Notes: generated by a model not told the origin, from the sequence alone. Shown: positions 8,917 through 17,948, numbered from the stretch's first letter. The stretch is 64,000 nucleotides of DNA from Actinomadura formosensis NBRC 14204 (GCF_001552155.1 NZ_BCQQ01000010.1:21470-85469), one strand, 5' to 3'. Made by a program: numbers and translations.

Positions 8917-10437
8917 GTGTCCGGTTGGCCCACTCTCGATCGCGCGGACGACGAACGCCTGGCACGGTCGCTGGCCGCAGGCGATCCCAGCGCGCTCATC
9001 CAGGTCATGGACCGCTACGCGGCGCGCCTGTACGACTACTGTCACGCGCTGCTGCGCGACCAGGAACAGGCGGCCGGCGCGCTGCACGACGCGCTCATCG
9101 CCGCCTACGCGCACGTGCCCGTCCTGCGCGAACCCGAGCGTTTCCGCGGTTGGGTGTACGCGCTCGTCCGTAACGAGTGCATGCGGCGGCTGCGCGACCC
9201 GGACCGTCCCCCGACGCGGCACGAGGCGCCCGAGGTCGAGGACGGCTTCCTGGACGAGGCCGAACGCGCCCGGCGGGAGGACGCCCGCCGGCTCGTGCAC
9301 GGCGCCCTGTCGGGGCTGCGCGGCCGCGAGCGCGAGTCGCTCGACCTCATGCTGCGGCACGGCCTGGACGTCCTCGAAATCGGCGGCGTCCTCGGCCTCG
9401 GCGCGCAGGAGGCCGCGGATCTGACCGAGGCGGCCCACGCCCGCCTCGACGACGCGCTCGCCGCCGCCTACATCGCCCGCGCGGGGCAGGACTCCTGCCC
9501 CGCCGTCACCGCGATCGCCGGCGGCGGGGAGTGGCCGCTGCCGCCGCAGGTCGTGCGCGACCTCGTCCAGCACATCGAGTCCTGCCCGGCATGCGGGGCG
9601 CTGCGCGACCGGTCGGTGTCGGCGGCACGGCTGCTGCAGGTGCTGCCGGTCGCGATGATGCCGACCGACCTGCGCGGGCACGTCATGGCCACCGCCACCG
9701 ATGCCGCGCTGGCCGCGGACATGGCCCACATCGCGAACCGTGCCGGGCCTCTGGACGAGTGGGGCTGGCCCTACACCGCCGACCGGACACCCGCCCAGGA
9801 GCCTTCCGAACGGCGCACTCCGCGCGCGCTCTGGCCGGCGCTGGCCGCCGCCGCCGCGGTCATCGTGGTCGTGGCGGGGGCCTTTTATGTGATGTCGGGC
9901 TCGCCCAGTAGAGGGGCGAGCGCGCAGGGGCCGACCGACAGGACGTCGGCGACGGTGCTCGACCCGTCCTCGCCGCCCGAGTCCGAGGAACCGTCGGATA
10001 CGCCGACGCCCACGAAGAGCGCCACCCCCACGCCCACACCCACGACGACCTCCCCGACCCCGACGCCGACGGTGTCGCGCACACCGTCGTCCCGCCCGCC
10101 CGAGCCGCGCCCGACCCGGACCACGAAGAGGCCTTCGGCGGGGACCCTGTCGGTGGGAACTTGCACGGTGTCCCGGACGGGAGACAAATGCCCCATGAGC
10201 GTGACCGCGAGCGGCGGACCTGTGACCTGGGCGGTTACGGGGTACTCGGCCAACGTCAGGGCCGGTGGGAGCGGCACCCTTCCGAGCGGCGGCTCCACGC
10301 GCGTCCTGGTCGAACTCACTGGGCCGTGCACACCGGGCGGCTCCGGGACGGTGTATTTCTCTCCGGGCGGTAAGGCGGGCACCGTTACGTTCGACTGTGA
10401 GTCGGGCAACGGGAACGGCAACGGCAACAACTGGTGA
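8917..10437 (+). CDS. Membrane-tethered sigma-70-family protein, copy 1
   Basis: A 506-residue fusion. Residues about 10-185 carry ECF-type sigma features: region 2 (L-Y-D-Y-C-H-A-L-L-R-D, then F-R-G-W-V-Y-A-L-V-R-N) and a weaker region 4. A zinc-finger-like H219-x3-C223-x2-C226, as in ZAS anti-sigma factors, follows. A single membrane helix lies at about 305-327, then a Pro/Thr/Ser stalk and a C-terminal beta domain of about 90 residues with paired Cys. I chose the GTG at 8917 because GGGAG lies just upstream and the paralogue starts at the same place. Sigma factor and anti-sigma-like module sit in one chain, implying membrane sequestration and possible proteolytic release. The ligand is unknown. 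Confidence 0.8.
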   Translation: MSGWPTLDRADDERLARSLAAGDPSALIQVMDRYAARLYDYCHALLRDQEQAAGALHDALIAAYAHVPVLREPERFRGWVYALVRNECMRRLRDPDRPPTRHEAPEVEDGFLDEAERARREDARRLVHGALSGLRGRERESLDLMLRHGLDVLEIGGVLGLGAQEAADLTEAAHARLDDALAAAYIARAGQDSCPAVTAIAGGGEWPLPPQVVRDLVQHIESCPACGALRDRSVSAARLLQVLPVAMMPTDLRGHVMATATDAALAADMAHIANRAGPLDEWGWPYTADRTPAQEPSERRTPRALWPALAAAAAVIVVVAGAFYVMSGSPSRGASAQGPTDRTSATVLDPSSPPESEEPSDTPTPTKSATPTPTPTTTSPTPTPTVSRTPSSRPPEPRPTRTTKRPSAGTLSVGTCTVSRTGDKCPMSVTASGGPVTWAVTGYSANVRAGGSGTLPSGGSTRVLVELTGPCTPGGSGTVYFSPGGKAGTVTFDCESGNGNGNGNNW

Positions 10438-10461
10438 TCAAGTGTGGCCTAGATCACTTTT
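10434..10461 (+). terminator. Candidate terminator between the sigma fusions
   Basis: GTGATC (10434-10439) and GATCAC (10452-10457) form a short stem that is followed directly by TTTT. It would separate transcription of the two paralogues. Confidence 0.45.
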
Positions 10462-10652
10462 GAGCGGGCGAGTGCCGTCCGACTAGGAGAGACAGACACG
10501 CCGCGTACCGGATCCATCACGGAAACCCGCCCATCAGGGAGAAATTCCAGAAACTTGGTGGCAAGATCAGGCAACCAGAGTCGGCCGACAGGCGTCGGGG
10601 CTCACCAGGGGCATGATCGACAACACCACCGAATTCGACTGGGAGGGTTCCC

Positions 10653-12128
10653 GTGGCCGGTGAGCCAGGGGCCGGGCGGAACGACGACCTCAGGCTGGCG
10701 GAGGCGCTGCGAGCCGGGGACGTCATCGCCCTGACCGAGGTCTACGACACCTACGCGCCGTTCCTCTACGACTACTGTCACGGCCTGCTCCGCGACCGGG
10801 TCGAGGCGACCGGCGCGCTGCGCAACGTCATCATCGCCGCCCGCGAGCACGTGGAACGGCTCACCGAGCCGGACCGGCTGCGTGGCTGGCTGTACGCGAT
10901 CGCGCGCAAGGAGTGCATGCGGCGCCGCGACAGCCCGAACCGGCACACCGGCCAGGAGGCGCCGGAGGCCGACGACGACCTGACGCCCGAGCAGCTGGCC
11001 CGCCGCGAGGAGCGCCGGCTGCTCGCCTACAGCGCGGTCGCCGCGCTGAACGGCCGGCAGCGCGAGGCGATCGACCTGTCCGCCCGGCATGAGCTGGACG
11101 AGGTCGACCTGTGCGGCGTCTTCGGGATCCCGCTGGAGGAGACGCTCGCGCTCGTCGAGAAGGCCCGCGCGGACCTCGCCACCGCGCTGCGCGCCGCCAT
11201 CATCGCGCAGAACCACTGGAAGGACTGCCCCACCGTCGCGTCGCTGGCCGAGTCGTGGCCGCTGTCTCCGCAGACGGCCGCGTCGCTCGTCCGGCATGTG
11301 GCGAGTTGCCCGGTGTGCGAGCGGCAGGAGACGCCGCCGCTGCCGCCGGACCGGCTGCTGACCGTGCTGCCGATCGCGGCGATCCCCACCGACCTGCGGC
11401 TGGACGTGCTGACCGCCGCGACCGCCGAGGACCGCGCCGGCAACCGCCGCGCGATCGCCGCGTGGATCGAGCCGTTCGACGAGTACGGCTGGCCGCTCCC
11501 CTACGAGCCGACCGCCCCGCGCGCCCGCGACCGGGCGCCCCGGCGGCGCGCGCCGCTGCTCGCGGCCGCCGCCGTGGGCGTCGGGCTCCTGGTGCTGTTC
11601 GGCGGCGCGATGTCCTGGCTGAACAGCGGCAACAACGGGTCGAACGCCGCGGCGACCGGTCCGCGGACACCCGGGGACAGCGGCTCGCCCGAGGACTCGC
11701 GCGTGCCCGAGGAGACACCGACCGACCCGTCCCCCACGGTCACGTCCCCGTCCCCGACCGAGTCGAAGACGCCGTCGAAGTCCCCGTCGCCGTCGAAGTC
11801 CCCGTCCAAGACGCCGTCGACCAGCCCCCCGGCCTCACCGACGACGCGGGCGCCGAAGCCCTCGAAGCCGGGCACCCTGCGGGTGACGGGGTGCGACATG
11901 GACGACGAGGACTCCTGCACGGTCAGGTTCACCGCGGTCGGAGGCCCGGTGAACTGGCGGGTGACCGGCACGTCCGGGCCCGTCCGGGCGGGAGGCGCCG
12001 GTCATCTCGACGCCGGGGAGACGGGCGGCGTGTCAGTGTCGCGTTCGTCCGGCTTCTGCCTCGGCCGCCAGAGCGGTTCCGTGACGGTCTCGCCCGGCGG
12101 ATCCGTGACGGTGTCCTACAGGTGCTGA
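10653..12128 (+). CDS. Membrane-tethered sigma-70-family protein, copy 2
   Basis: A 491-residue paralogue of the preceding gene with the same order: sigma region 2 (L-Y-D-Y-C-H-G-L-L-R-D, R-G-W-L-Y-A-I-A-R-K-E-C-M-R-R), weak region 4, zinc-finger-like H215-x3-C219-x2-C222, a membrane helix at about 300-323, a Ser/Pro/Thr/Lys stalk, and a C-terminal beta domain containing G-G-P-V-N-W-R-V-T-G. The GTG at 10653 follows a GGGAGG. The two copies diverge most in the stalk, while the sigma part, finger and beta domain are clearly related. A tandem pair suggests duplication followed by specialisation for different signals or promoters. Confidence 0.8.
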   Translation: MAGEPGAGRNDDLRLAEALRAGDVIALTEVYDTYAPFLYDYCHGLLRDRVEATGALRNVIIAAREHVERLTEPDRLRGWLYAIARKECMRRRDSPNRHTGQEAPEADDDLTPEQLARREERRLLAYSAVAALNGRQREAIDLSARHELDEVDLCGVFGIPLEETLALVEKARADLATALRAAIIAQNHWKDCPTVASLAESWPLSPQTAASLVRHVASCPVCERQETPPLPPDRLLTVLPIAAIPTDLRLDVLTAATAEDRAGNRRAIAAWIEPFDEYGWPLPYEPTAPRARDRAPRRRAPLLAAAAVGVGLLVLFGGAMSWLNSGNNGSNAAATGPRTPGDSGSPEDSRVPEETPTDPSPTVTSPSPTESKTPSKSPSPSKSPSKTPSTSPPASPTTRAPKPSKPGTLRVTGCDMDDEDSCTVRFTAVGGPVNWRVTGTSGPVRAGGAGHLDAGETGGVSVSRSSGFCLGRQSGSVTVSPGGSVTVSYRC

Positions 12129-12135
12129 CGGGCCG

Positions 12136-13016
12136 CTAGGAGAAGGCGCCCGCGTCCAGGGTCCGGTGGGCACGGTCCAGCAGGAGGGGAACGGCGCCGC
12201 CGATCTGGTCGAACCCCTCGCCGACCGTCGCGTTCTGCAGGAAGCGGGCGTGGATGCCCTCCAGGATGACCGCGAGCTTGAAACACGCGAACGCGACATA
12301 GAAGTCGAGGCCGGCGAGGTCGAAGCCGCTCAGCGCCGCGTACCGGTCGGCGAACTCGCGGCGGGTGAAGAAGCCCGGCGCCGAGGTGATCGTCGCGCCG
12401 ACCGGCAGTTCCTCGGCGTCGGTGGCCTCGGCCCAGTAGACGAGCGTCAGCCCGAGATCGGACAGTGGGTCGCCCAGGGTCGACATCTCCCAGTCGACGA
12501 CGGCCGCGATCTCGGGACGCGGCTCCAGCCGGGCGAGCGCGTTGTCGAGCCGGAAGTCGCCGTGGACGAGCCGGGCCGGGGAGTCCGCCGGCAGCCGTTC
12601 GGCGAGCCGCGTGCCCGCTCGGGCGTGATGTCCGCGGCGTCCTCGCGGGTGCGCAGGACGCGGCCCTCGACGAAGTCCATGAGGTGGAAGCGGGCGCCGA
12701 TGACGTCCTCGTCGTCGCAGAACGCCAGCGTCGCCGGCACCGGCACGGCCGTCCCGCCGCCGAGCGCGGACAGCACCCGGTACTCGCGCCCCATGTCGTG
12801 CGCCGTCGGGAGGACGTGCCCGAGCGGCGGCCTGCGGAGCACGATGCGGCGGCCGCCGTCCAGGGTGATCCCGTACGTCAGGTTCGAACGTCCGCCCGCG
12901 ATCAGGTCGACCGCGGTGATCCGTCCCGTACCGGGCAGTTCCCGGGCCAGCCAGGCCGCGAGGCGGGGGACGTCGATACCGGGGACCCCGGCCGGGAGTT
13001 CTGCGTCAGCGGTCAT
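12136..13016 (-). pseudogene. APH-family phosphotransferase (ACAD10/11-like), deleted and frameshifted
   Basis: Two frames together encode a phosphotransferase of the aminoglycoside-kinase fold found next to acyl-CoA dehydrogenases. The N-terminal part (13016 to about 12625) has the nucleotide-binding start G-G-R-S-N-L-T-Y and ends at D-I-T-P-E-R. The C-terminal part (about 12625 to 12136) has the catalytic loop L-V-H-G-D-F-R-L-D-N and the metal-binding D-W-E-M-S-T-L-G-D-P. The frame shifts near 12612-12630, and about 50 residues normally found between D-I-T-P-E and the catalytic loop are missing. An internal deletion is therefore more likely than a single base error. The gene ends only 8 bases from the convergent sigma fusion. 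Confidence 0.75.
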
Positions 13017-13421
13017 GACGTCCTATTAGAACGCCGCTCGGTCCGGCTGTGAACCCCGCACGTGCACCTGCGGTCCCGGCCGGTGCGCACGCTCCCCCCG
13101 GCCACTTCCGGCCGACTTTCAGGAAGGCTTCACCCTGTCTCCAGGGACGCGATTGACCTGCGTGAACATCGCGACGTCCGGACCTGGGCGCCCGATTCGC
13201 CGAAACTTCCAGAGGAAAAAGGTGACACAAGGTGGAATCCTCGTACACCACGGGTATGCGTCTGCGGCGACACCTTCCGCAGGGCGGGGCTCAACCTGTC
13301 CGGTGTCGGCAGCCGTCATCCCGGCCCGTGAGACGGCAGGCTGGACTTATGAGTCTCGCTGGGCTAAGAGAATAGGACTAGACCATTCGGGACTAGATCG
13401 CCCGATTTGGGGGGACACACC
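13017..13421 (+). other. Divergent intergenic region
   Basis: About 400 bases lie between the broken phosphotransferase gene and the next forward gene. No convincing coding frame is visible. It presumably holds promoters for both sides; the lower-GC stretch at 13200-13400 is the likeliest place. I recognise no specific operator or riboswitch. Confidence 0.35.
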
Positions 13422-14135
13422 GTGGCAGACGCATGGCTGCCGGGAGCCGGCCGCATGCCGGCGCGACAGGACGGCGGAGCGTTGCAAGGAGGTGCTCCCC
13501 GCGCCGTCTGGTGTACCGGAGAACACGATCCGCGTACCGTCTCCGCACGCTCCGTCGCCGCCGACCTCGTCAAGGAGGACCGGCCGGCGCACCTGGTGTG
13601 GCATCCCGGCACCGGCGAGATCGTCCAGCTCGTCCCGATCACCCGCGCGGCCCGGCTGCTCGGCCGCGTCGGCCGGGAGGGCCGCGTCTGCGCGCAGATC
13701 ATGGTGATCGGCCAGGCCCGGACGCCGTTCACCGGCTCCCTGCTCAGCGGCGTCGACGCGATCGTCCAGTGGCTGGACGCGTGGGACGTCGCACGCCGCT
13801 GGCCCGCCGGCCCCCCGCTGCCGTCGCCGCAGTCCTACCACGCGCTCCGCGTGCGCAGGGACTGGGCGCGCGGCGGGCACTACGGTGCCTCCCAGGTGCC
13901 GACGCTCGACCGCCCCGACCCGGGCGGCATCGACATCCGGCGCATCACCGGGCCCGACACCCCCGTCGCCCCCATCCCGAAGCCGCGCGCGCCGAACGCT
14001 CCCGGCGGGGCCCGGCTGCTGCCGCCGCGCCCGCGCACGCCCGACGACGTCCGGTCGCCGCACGACCCGACGCCCGTGCCGTTGCGGCCCGCCTCCGAGC
14101 CCGTGACGGTCGGCCAGTCCGCCATGTCGCGCTGA
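13422..14135 (+). CDS. Conserved hypothetical protein
   Basis: A 237-residue protein that I cannot assign. The GTG at 13422 is preceded by a GGGGGGA at 13409-13415; a TTG at 13407 would overlap that site. The central part (residues about 20-145) looks folded, with W-C-T-G-E-H-D-P, H-L-V-W-H-P-G-T-G-E-I-V-Q-L-V-P and a W-L-D-A-W-D motif; the first of these faintly recalls amidase/peptidoglycan-recognition folds. Residues 150-237 are Pro/Arg-rich and probably disordered. There is no signal peptide. It is convergent with the MocR regulator gene, ending 5 bases from it. Confidence 0.6.
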   Translation: MADAWLPGAGRMPARQDGGALQGGAPRAVWCTGEHDPRTVSARSVAADLVKEDRPAHLVWHPGTGEIVQLVPITRAARLLGRVGREGRVCAQIMVIGQARTPFTGSLLSGVDAIVQWLDAWDVARRWPAGPPLPSPQSYHALRVRRDWARGGHYGASQVPTLDRPDPGGIDIRRITGPDTPVAPIPKPRAPNAPGGARLLPPRPRTPDDVRSPHDPTPVPLRPASEPVTVGQSAMSR

Positions 14136-14140
14136 GCGCG

Positions 14141-15508
14141 TCAGGCGCCGAGGCTCCGCACGATCTCGCAGCCCCTGCGCAGCTGGGCGGGGGTCGCGGC
14201 CGAGCCGTAGCCGATCACCAGGCCGGACGCACGGTTCTGCCCCATATGGTGGCGTTCCAGGGTCTCCACGAGCACGCCCCGTTCGGCGGCCTCCGCCGAG
14301 ATCCGCCGGGCGTCGGACGCCGGGACCTCGACCACGAGATGGAGGCCGGCCGTCTCGCCGCGCAGCGCGAGCCCGTCCAGCGCCCGCACCACCACGGCGC
14401 GGCGGCGGGCGTACTCGGCGCGCATCCGGCGGACATACCGGTCGAGATCGCCTCGTTCCAGGAGGAGCCGCAGCGCGTCCTGCGGGACGGCGGCCGTGCG
14501 GTCGTTCAGCTCCTCCCGGCGCAGCGCGACCTCGCCGACCAGGCCGGGCCGGCCCACCAGCCAGCCGACGCCCATGTCCATGGTGAGGATCTTCGCCGTC
14601 GTGCCGAGATAAACGACGACCTCCGGGTCGAGGCCGTACAGGGCAGGCAGCGGGGCGACATCGAACCGGAACTCGCCGTCGTAGTCGTCCTCGGCGATGA
14701 GCGTCCCGGTGCGCCTCGCCCACGCCAGCAGGGCCTGCCGGCGCGGAACGGGCAGGACGCCGCCCATCGGGTACTGGTGCGACGGCGTCGCGTAGACGAT
14801 GCGGAGATCGTCGGGAAGACCGTCGACGATGAGGCCGTGCTCGTCGACAGGGCACGGCACAAGCTCCGCACCACGTCCCTTCAGAACGGCGCGTGCCCTT
14901 CCGTAGCCGGGTTCCTCCAACCCTACGCGGTCACCTGGGCGAAGCACGGTCGCGGCCAGCAGATCAAGCCCGTTCGTCGCCCCGCGCGTGATGAGGAGGC
15001 CGTCCGCAGGGCAACTCACGCCGCGGCTACGTCTGATGTAGTCGGCGAGCGCCTCTCTCAGGCCCGGGAGACCATGAGGATCTTGGCGCTGCTGAGGAGG
15101 CATTCCCGCCGCCAGCCGCCAGGCCCTCCGCCACGCGGGCGTGTCCAAGGCCCCGATCCAGGCGAGCCCCGGCCTCAGATCGATCTCATGTGGGGCCGCC
15201 GCCCTTCGCGCCGGTCTCGTCTTCGTCTTCTGCGGTCTCGGCGTAGGTGCAGCGGCCACACCTTCGGTTACGTACGTGCCGGACCCGTGCCGTCCTTCCA
15301 GCCAGCCCTCCGCATAGAGCTGCTCGTAAGCCTCCGTCACCACCGTCCGGCTGACGCCCAGCAGACCCGCCAGCGCCCTGCTGGACGGAAGCCGTTCGCC
15401 CGCGGCGAGTCGCCCCTCCCCCATCGCCTCCCGCAACTGGCCCACGAGCTGGGCGCTCATCGGCTCCTTGGCATCACGGTCAACGACGAGAGGAAGCTCG
15501 ATCGGCAA
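14141..15508 (-). CDS. pdxR: MocR/PdxR-family transcriptional regulator
   Basis: A 455-residue fusion of a GntR-type winged helix (about residues 15-80, with L-P-S-S-R-A-L-A and S-R-T-V-V-x-x-A-Y) to a fold-type I aminotransferase domain (about 110-450). The PLP-binding lysine is expected at K306 in T-T-A-K-I-L. MocR proteins of this type sense pyridoxal phosphate and control vitamin B6 genes. The TTG start at 15508 has a GGAG seven bases upstream. The gene is divergent from a PNPOx-family gene, a classic pdxR arrangement. Repeated AAGTGG(T/C)C sequences between the genes support autoregulation. The symbol is given by family; the exact regulon is inference. Confidence 0.85.
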   Translation of the reverse strand: MPIELPLVVDRDAKEPMSAQLVGQLREAMGEGRLAAGERLPSSRALAGLLGVSRTVVTEAYEQLYAEGWLEGRHGSGTYVTEGVAAAPTPRPQKTKTRPARRAAAPHEIDLRPGLAWIGALDTPAWRRAWRLAAGMPPQQRQDPHGLPGLREALADYIRRSRGVSCPADGLLITRGATNGLDLLAATVLRPGDRVGLEEPGYGRARAVLKGRGAELVPCPVDEHGLIVDGLPDDLRIVYATPSHQYPMGGVLPVPRRQALLAWARRTGTLIAEDDYDGEFRFDVAPLPALYGLDPEVVVYLGTTAKILTMDMGVGWLVGRPGLVGEVALRREELNDRTAAVPQDALRLLLERGDLDRYVRRMRAEYARRRAVVVRALDGLALRGETAGLHLVVEVPASDARRISAEAAERGVLVETLERHHMGQNRASGLVIGYGSAATPAQLRRGCEIVRSLGA

Positions 15509-15557
15509 AGTGGTCTCCGGCTATACGCGCCAAGTGGCCATACCGACCAGGCCACTT
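15507..15557. promoter_or_regulatory. Candidate PdxR operator sites
   Basis: Three copies of an AAGTGG(T/C)C box lie in the divergent promoter region: 15508-15515, 15532-15539, and an inverted copy at 15550-15557. The first two are direct repeats 24 bases apart; the last two form an 8-bp inverted repeat with a 10-base spacer. From memory, the PdxR site described for Corynebacterium glutamicum is close to AAAGTGGWCTA. The inverted copy sits just ahead of a TAGCGT -10-like box at 15564-15569, which lies eight bases before the PNPOx ATG and suggests a leaderless transcript. Confidence 0.6.
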
Positions 15558-15577
15558 TCCTCCTAGCGTAAACGGAC

Positions 15578-16228
15578 ATGACCCCACTCTCTTCGACCAC
15601 CCGCACGCGCCTGGGCCGGCACGCCGAACGCTCCAGCACCGACCGTTCCGTCCTGTACGAGATCCTCGACGCCGGCATGATCTGCCACCTCGGCCTCATC
15701 CTGGACGGCACACCACGCGTCATCCCCACCGGCTACGGCCGCTTGGACGACACCCTCTACATCCACGGCTCGACCGGTGCGAGCAGCCTCCTGGCAGGGC
15801 CGTCCCAAGAGGTCTGCGTGACCGTGACCCACCTGGACGGGATCGTCCTAGCCCGCTCCGTGTACCACCACTCCATCAACTACCGCAGTGCGGTCATCTA
15901 CGGGACGCCCCAGGCAGTGACCGACCCCGACGCGAAGCTGACCGGACTCCGCGTCATCACCGAGCAACTGGCCCCCGGCCAGTGGGACGTGGCCCGTGAA
16001 CCCACCCGCAAGGAACTCGCCGCAGTGGCCGTACTGGCGATCCCCCTGTCCGAGGCGTCCGTCAAGATCCGCCAGGGTCCGCCCAGCGACGAGGACTCCG
16101 ACTACGCCCTGGACGTCTGGGCAGGCGTCCTCCCCGTCCAGCAGACGTTCGGCCCCCCGTCCCCCGATCCGCTGCTGCGCCCCGGCATCCCCGTCCCGGG
16201 ACATATCGCCCATCGCGTGACCTCCTAA
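15578..16228 (+). CDS. Pyridoxamine 5'-phosphate oxidase-family FMN-binding protein
   Basis: A 216-residue split-barrel protein of the PNPOx-like family. The N-terminal half contains the barrel motifs G-M-I-C-H-L-G, P-R-V-I-P-T-G-Y-G and a second strand pair with L-Y-I-H-G-S. The C-terminal portion (I-R-Q-G-P-P-S-D-E-D) resembles related small FMN- or F420-binding barrels. True PdxH activity is not certain from sequence. Position opposite the MocR/PdxR gene, with shared operator-like boxes, supports a link to vitamin B6 or to control by it. No Shine-Dalgarno is visible before the ATG, so a leaderless mRNA is likely. Confidence 0.82.
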   Translation: MTPLSSTTRTRLGRHAERSSTDRSVLYEILDAGMICHLGLILDGTPRVIPTGYGRLDDTLYIHGSTGASSLLAGPSQEVCVTVTHLDGIVLARSVYHHSINYRSAVIYGTPQAVTDPDAKLTGLRVITEQLAPGQWDVAREPTRKELAAVAVLAIPLSEASVKIRQGPPSDEDSDYALDVWAGVLPVQQTFGPPSPDPLLRPGIPVPGHIAHRVTS

Positions 16229-16280
16229 ATCGAACGGACTCCATGCCCCGCACAGTCGTTCATGGTCGTAGGGTGAAGCC

Positions 16281-16877
16281 ATGAACGAGCGGCTGGTCTG
16301 GATCGACTGCGAGATGACAGGACTCGACCTGCGCAACGACGCGCTCATCGAGATAGCCGCACTGGTCACCGACAGCGAGCTCAACATCCTCGACGAGGGC
16401 GTCGACGTCATCATCAAACCGCCGCCCGAGACGGTGACCCAGATGTCCAAGGTCGTCCGGGACATGCACACCACGTCCGGCCTCCTGGAGGCCCTGCCCG
16501 GCGGCATCACCCTCGCCGAGGCCGAGGACATCGTCCTGACCTACGTCCGGAGCCACGTGAAGGACGCCAAGAAGGCGCCCCTCTGCGGCAACTCCATCGC
16601 CACCGACCGGTCGTTCCTCGCCCGCGACATGCCCGCACTCGACGACCACCTCCACTACCGCATGGTGGACGTCTCGTCCATCAAAGAGCTGGCCCGCCGC
16701 TGGTACCCGCGCGTCTACTTCGCCAGCCCGGAGAAGAAGGGCGGCCACCGCGCCCTCGCCGACATCACCGAGAGCATCCAGGAACTGCGCTACTACCGCG
16801 CCGCCGTCTTCGTGGCGCAGCCCGGACCCGACTCCGACACGGCCCGCGCCATCGCCGCCAAAGTGTCCTCCGGCTGA
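16281..16877 (+). CDS. orn: Oligoribonuclease
   Basis: A 198-residue DEDDh exonuclease that degrades di- to pentaribonucleotides, including pGpG from c-di-GMP turnover. D9 and E11 (W-I-D-C-E-M-T-G-L), the central Asp in [10 protein letters not shown], and the final H-R-A-L-x-D-I motif are all present. Length and sequence are typical of Orn from actinomycetes. The gene is followed at once by tRNA-His. Confidence 0.95.
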   Translation: MNERLVWIDCEMTGLDLRNDALIEIAALVTDSELNILDEGVDVIIKPPPETVTQMSKVVRDMHTTSGLLEALPGGITLAEAEDIVLTYVRSHVKDAKKAPLCGNSIATDRSFLARDMPALDDHLHYRMVDVSSIKELARRWYPRVYFASPEKKGGHRALADITESIQELRYYRAAVFVAQPGPDSDTARAIAAKVSSG

Positions 16878-16931
16878 CCCACCCGCTCGGAGCCGCTACA
16901 CTACTGGGAGCCGGGAGCGATTCCGGCCGTG

Positions 16932-17007
16932 GTGGGTGTAGCTCAGCTGGCAGAGCACTTGGTTGTGGTCCAAGATGTCGGGGGTTCAAGTCCCCTCACT
17001 CACCCCA
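16932..17007 (+). tRNA. tRNA-His (GTG)
   Basis: A full cloverleaf is readable. The acceptor stem pairs GTGGGTG with CACTCAC, with a G at position 16931 available as G-1 opposite the discriminator C. The anticodon arm is CTTGG, loop TTGTGGT, CCAAG, giving anticodon GTG. The T arm contains GGTTCAAGT, and CCA is encoded at the 3' end. Confidence 0.95.
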
Positions 17008-17011
17008 GTGC

Positions 17012-17039
17012 AAGGCCCCGGTCACTCGGCCGGGGCCTT
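17012..17039 (+). terminator. Terminator after tRNA-His
   Basis: A perfect 10-bp stem (AAGGCCCCGG and its complement) with an 8-nt loop lies just after the tRNA. It is followed by a short T-containing stretch. Confidence 0.75.
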
Positions 17040-17128
17040 CGTCATGTGCGGCGCGGTCCATCGACTCTCGGAGATCGGCCGGTTATGCTCCGTTCCTATA
17101 AATGTCAACGACACGCCAAGGGCAACGG

Positions 17129-17695
17129 ATGAGTGTCGACGAGAGGGCCCCGCTGCGCGTCCTCGTGGTGGACGATGATCCCCGCGTCCGCGCGGACGTG
17201 ATCTCCCTGCTGGACGCCAGCGACGAACTCCAGGTCGTCGCCGACACCCCCGACCCCGCGGCCGCCGTCACGCTGGCCGAGCGCCTGCGCCCCGACATCG
17301 TCCTGCTGGACGCCGCCTCCGCCGGCCACACGCGCCCCCTCAGCGGCACGTCCCGCGTCTTCCTCCTCTCCGACGACCCGGCCGCCGCCGAGACCGCCCT
17401 GCGCGCCGGCGCCTGCGGCCACCTCGCCCCGGGCTCCTTCACCGTCCCCGAACTCATCCGCCGCGTCCGCGACGCGTCCCGCACCACGCTCGGCCTGTCC
17501 GCCCGCGAATCGGAGGTCATGGACCTCATCGCCACCGGCCGCTCCAACGGCGAGATCGCCCGCCAGCTCTTCCTCAGCGAGAAGACGGTGAAGAACCACG
17601 TCAACCGCATCTACGCCAAGCTCGGCGTCAGCTCCCGCGCCACCGCCATCGCCCTCTGGCGCGGCATGGTGAGTGTCCTCCCCGTCCGGGACTAA
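17129..17695 (+). CDS. LuxR-family response regulator with atypical receiver
   Basis: A 188-residue regulator. The receiver domain spans about residues 8-115 with acidic pocket D15-D16-D17 and phospho-acceptor D61 in I-V-L-L-D. The conserved lysine position reads H-L-A-P-G, so it is replaced by proline. The LuxR-type HTH occupies about 122-188 ([26 protein letters not shown]). I chose the ATG at 17129 because an AAGGG lies at a good distance upstream; an ATG at 17102 would add nine residues. No sensor kinase is adjacent, so it is an orphan, and the altered pocket raises the chance of phosphorylation-independent control. Confidence 0.88.
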   Translation: MSVDERAPLRVLVVDDDPRVRADVISLLDASDELQVVADTPDPAAAVTLAERLRPDIVLLDAASAGHTRPLSGTSRVFLLSDDPAAAETALRAGACGHLAPGSFTVPELIRRVRDASRTTLGLSARESEVMDLIATGRSNGEIARQLFLSEKTVKNHVNRIYAKLGVSSRATAIALWRGMVSVLPVRD

Positions 17696-17778
17696 CCGAT
17701 TCGCACTGCTCCGCAGGTCCTGATACTGTTCTTCCTGTCGCAAGGGACCCCGGCCCCGGCCGGGTGCCCCACAGACAG

Positions 17779-17851
17779 GCGCCGTTAGCTCAATTGGCAG
17801 AGCAGCGGACTCTTAATCCGCGGGTTCGGGGTTCAAGTCCCTGACGGCGCA
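17779..17851 (+). tRNA. tRNA-Lys (CTT)
   Basis: The acceptor stem pairs GCGCCGT with ACGGCGC. The anticodon arm is GCGGA, loop CTCTTAA, TCCGC, giving anticodon CTT. The T arm has GGTTCAAGTCC. CCA is not encoded. Confidence 0.95.
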
Positions 17852-17864
17852 CCCCACAACCAGC

Positions 17865-17892
17865 AGCGACGGTATCCTTCGGGGCCGTCGCT
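17865..17892 (+). terminator. Hairpin after tRNA-Lys
   Basis: AGCGACGG at 17865-17872 pairs with CCGTCGCT at 17885-17892 across a 12-nt loop. It is a likely tRNA transcript terminator. Confidence 0.55.
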
Positions 17893-17948
17893 GTCGCCTT
17901 TCGGGCAACACGCCGCATCACTCCGCACCCGGCGTCATGCGGGGACGC

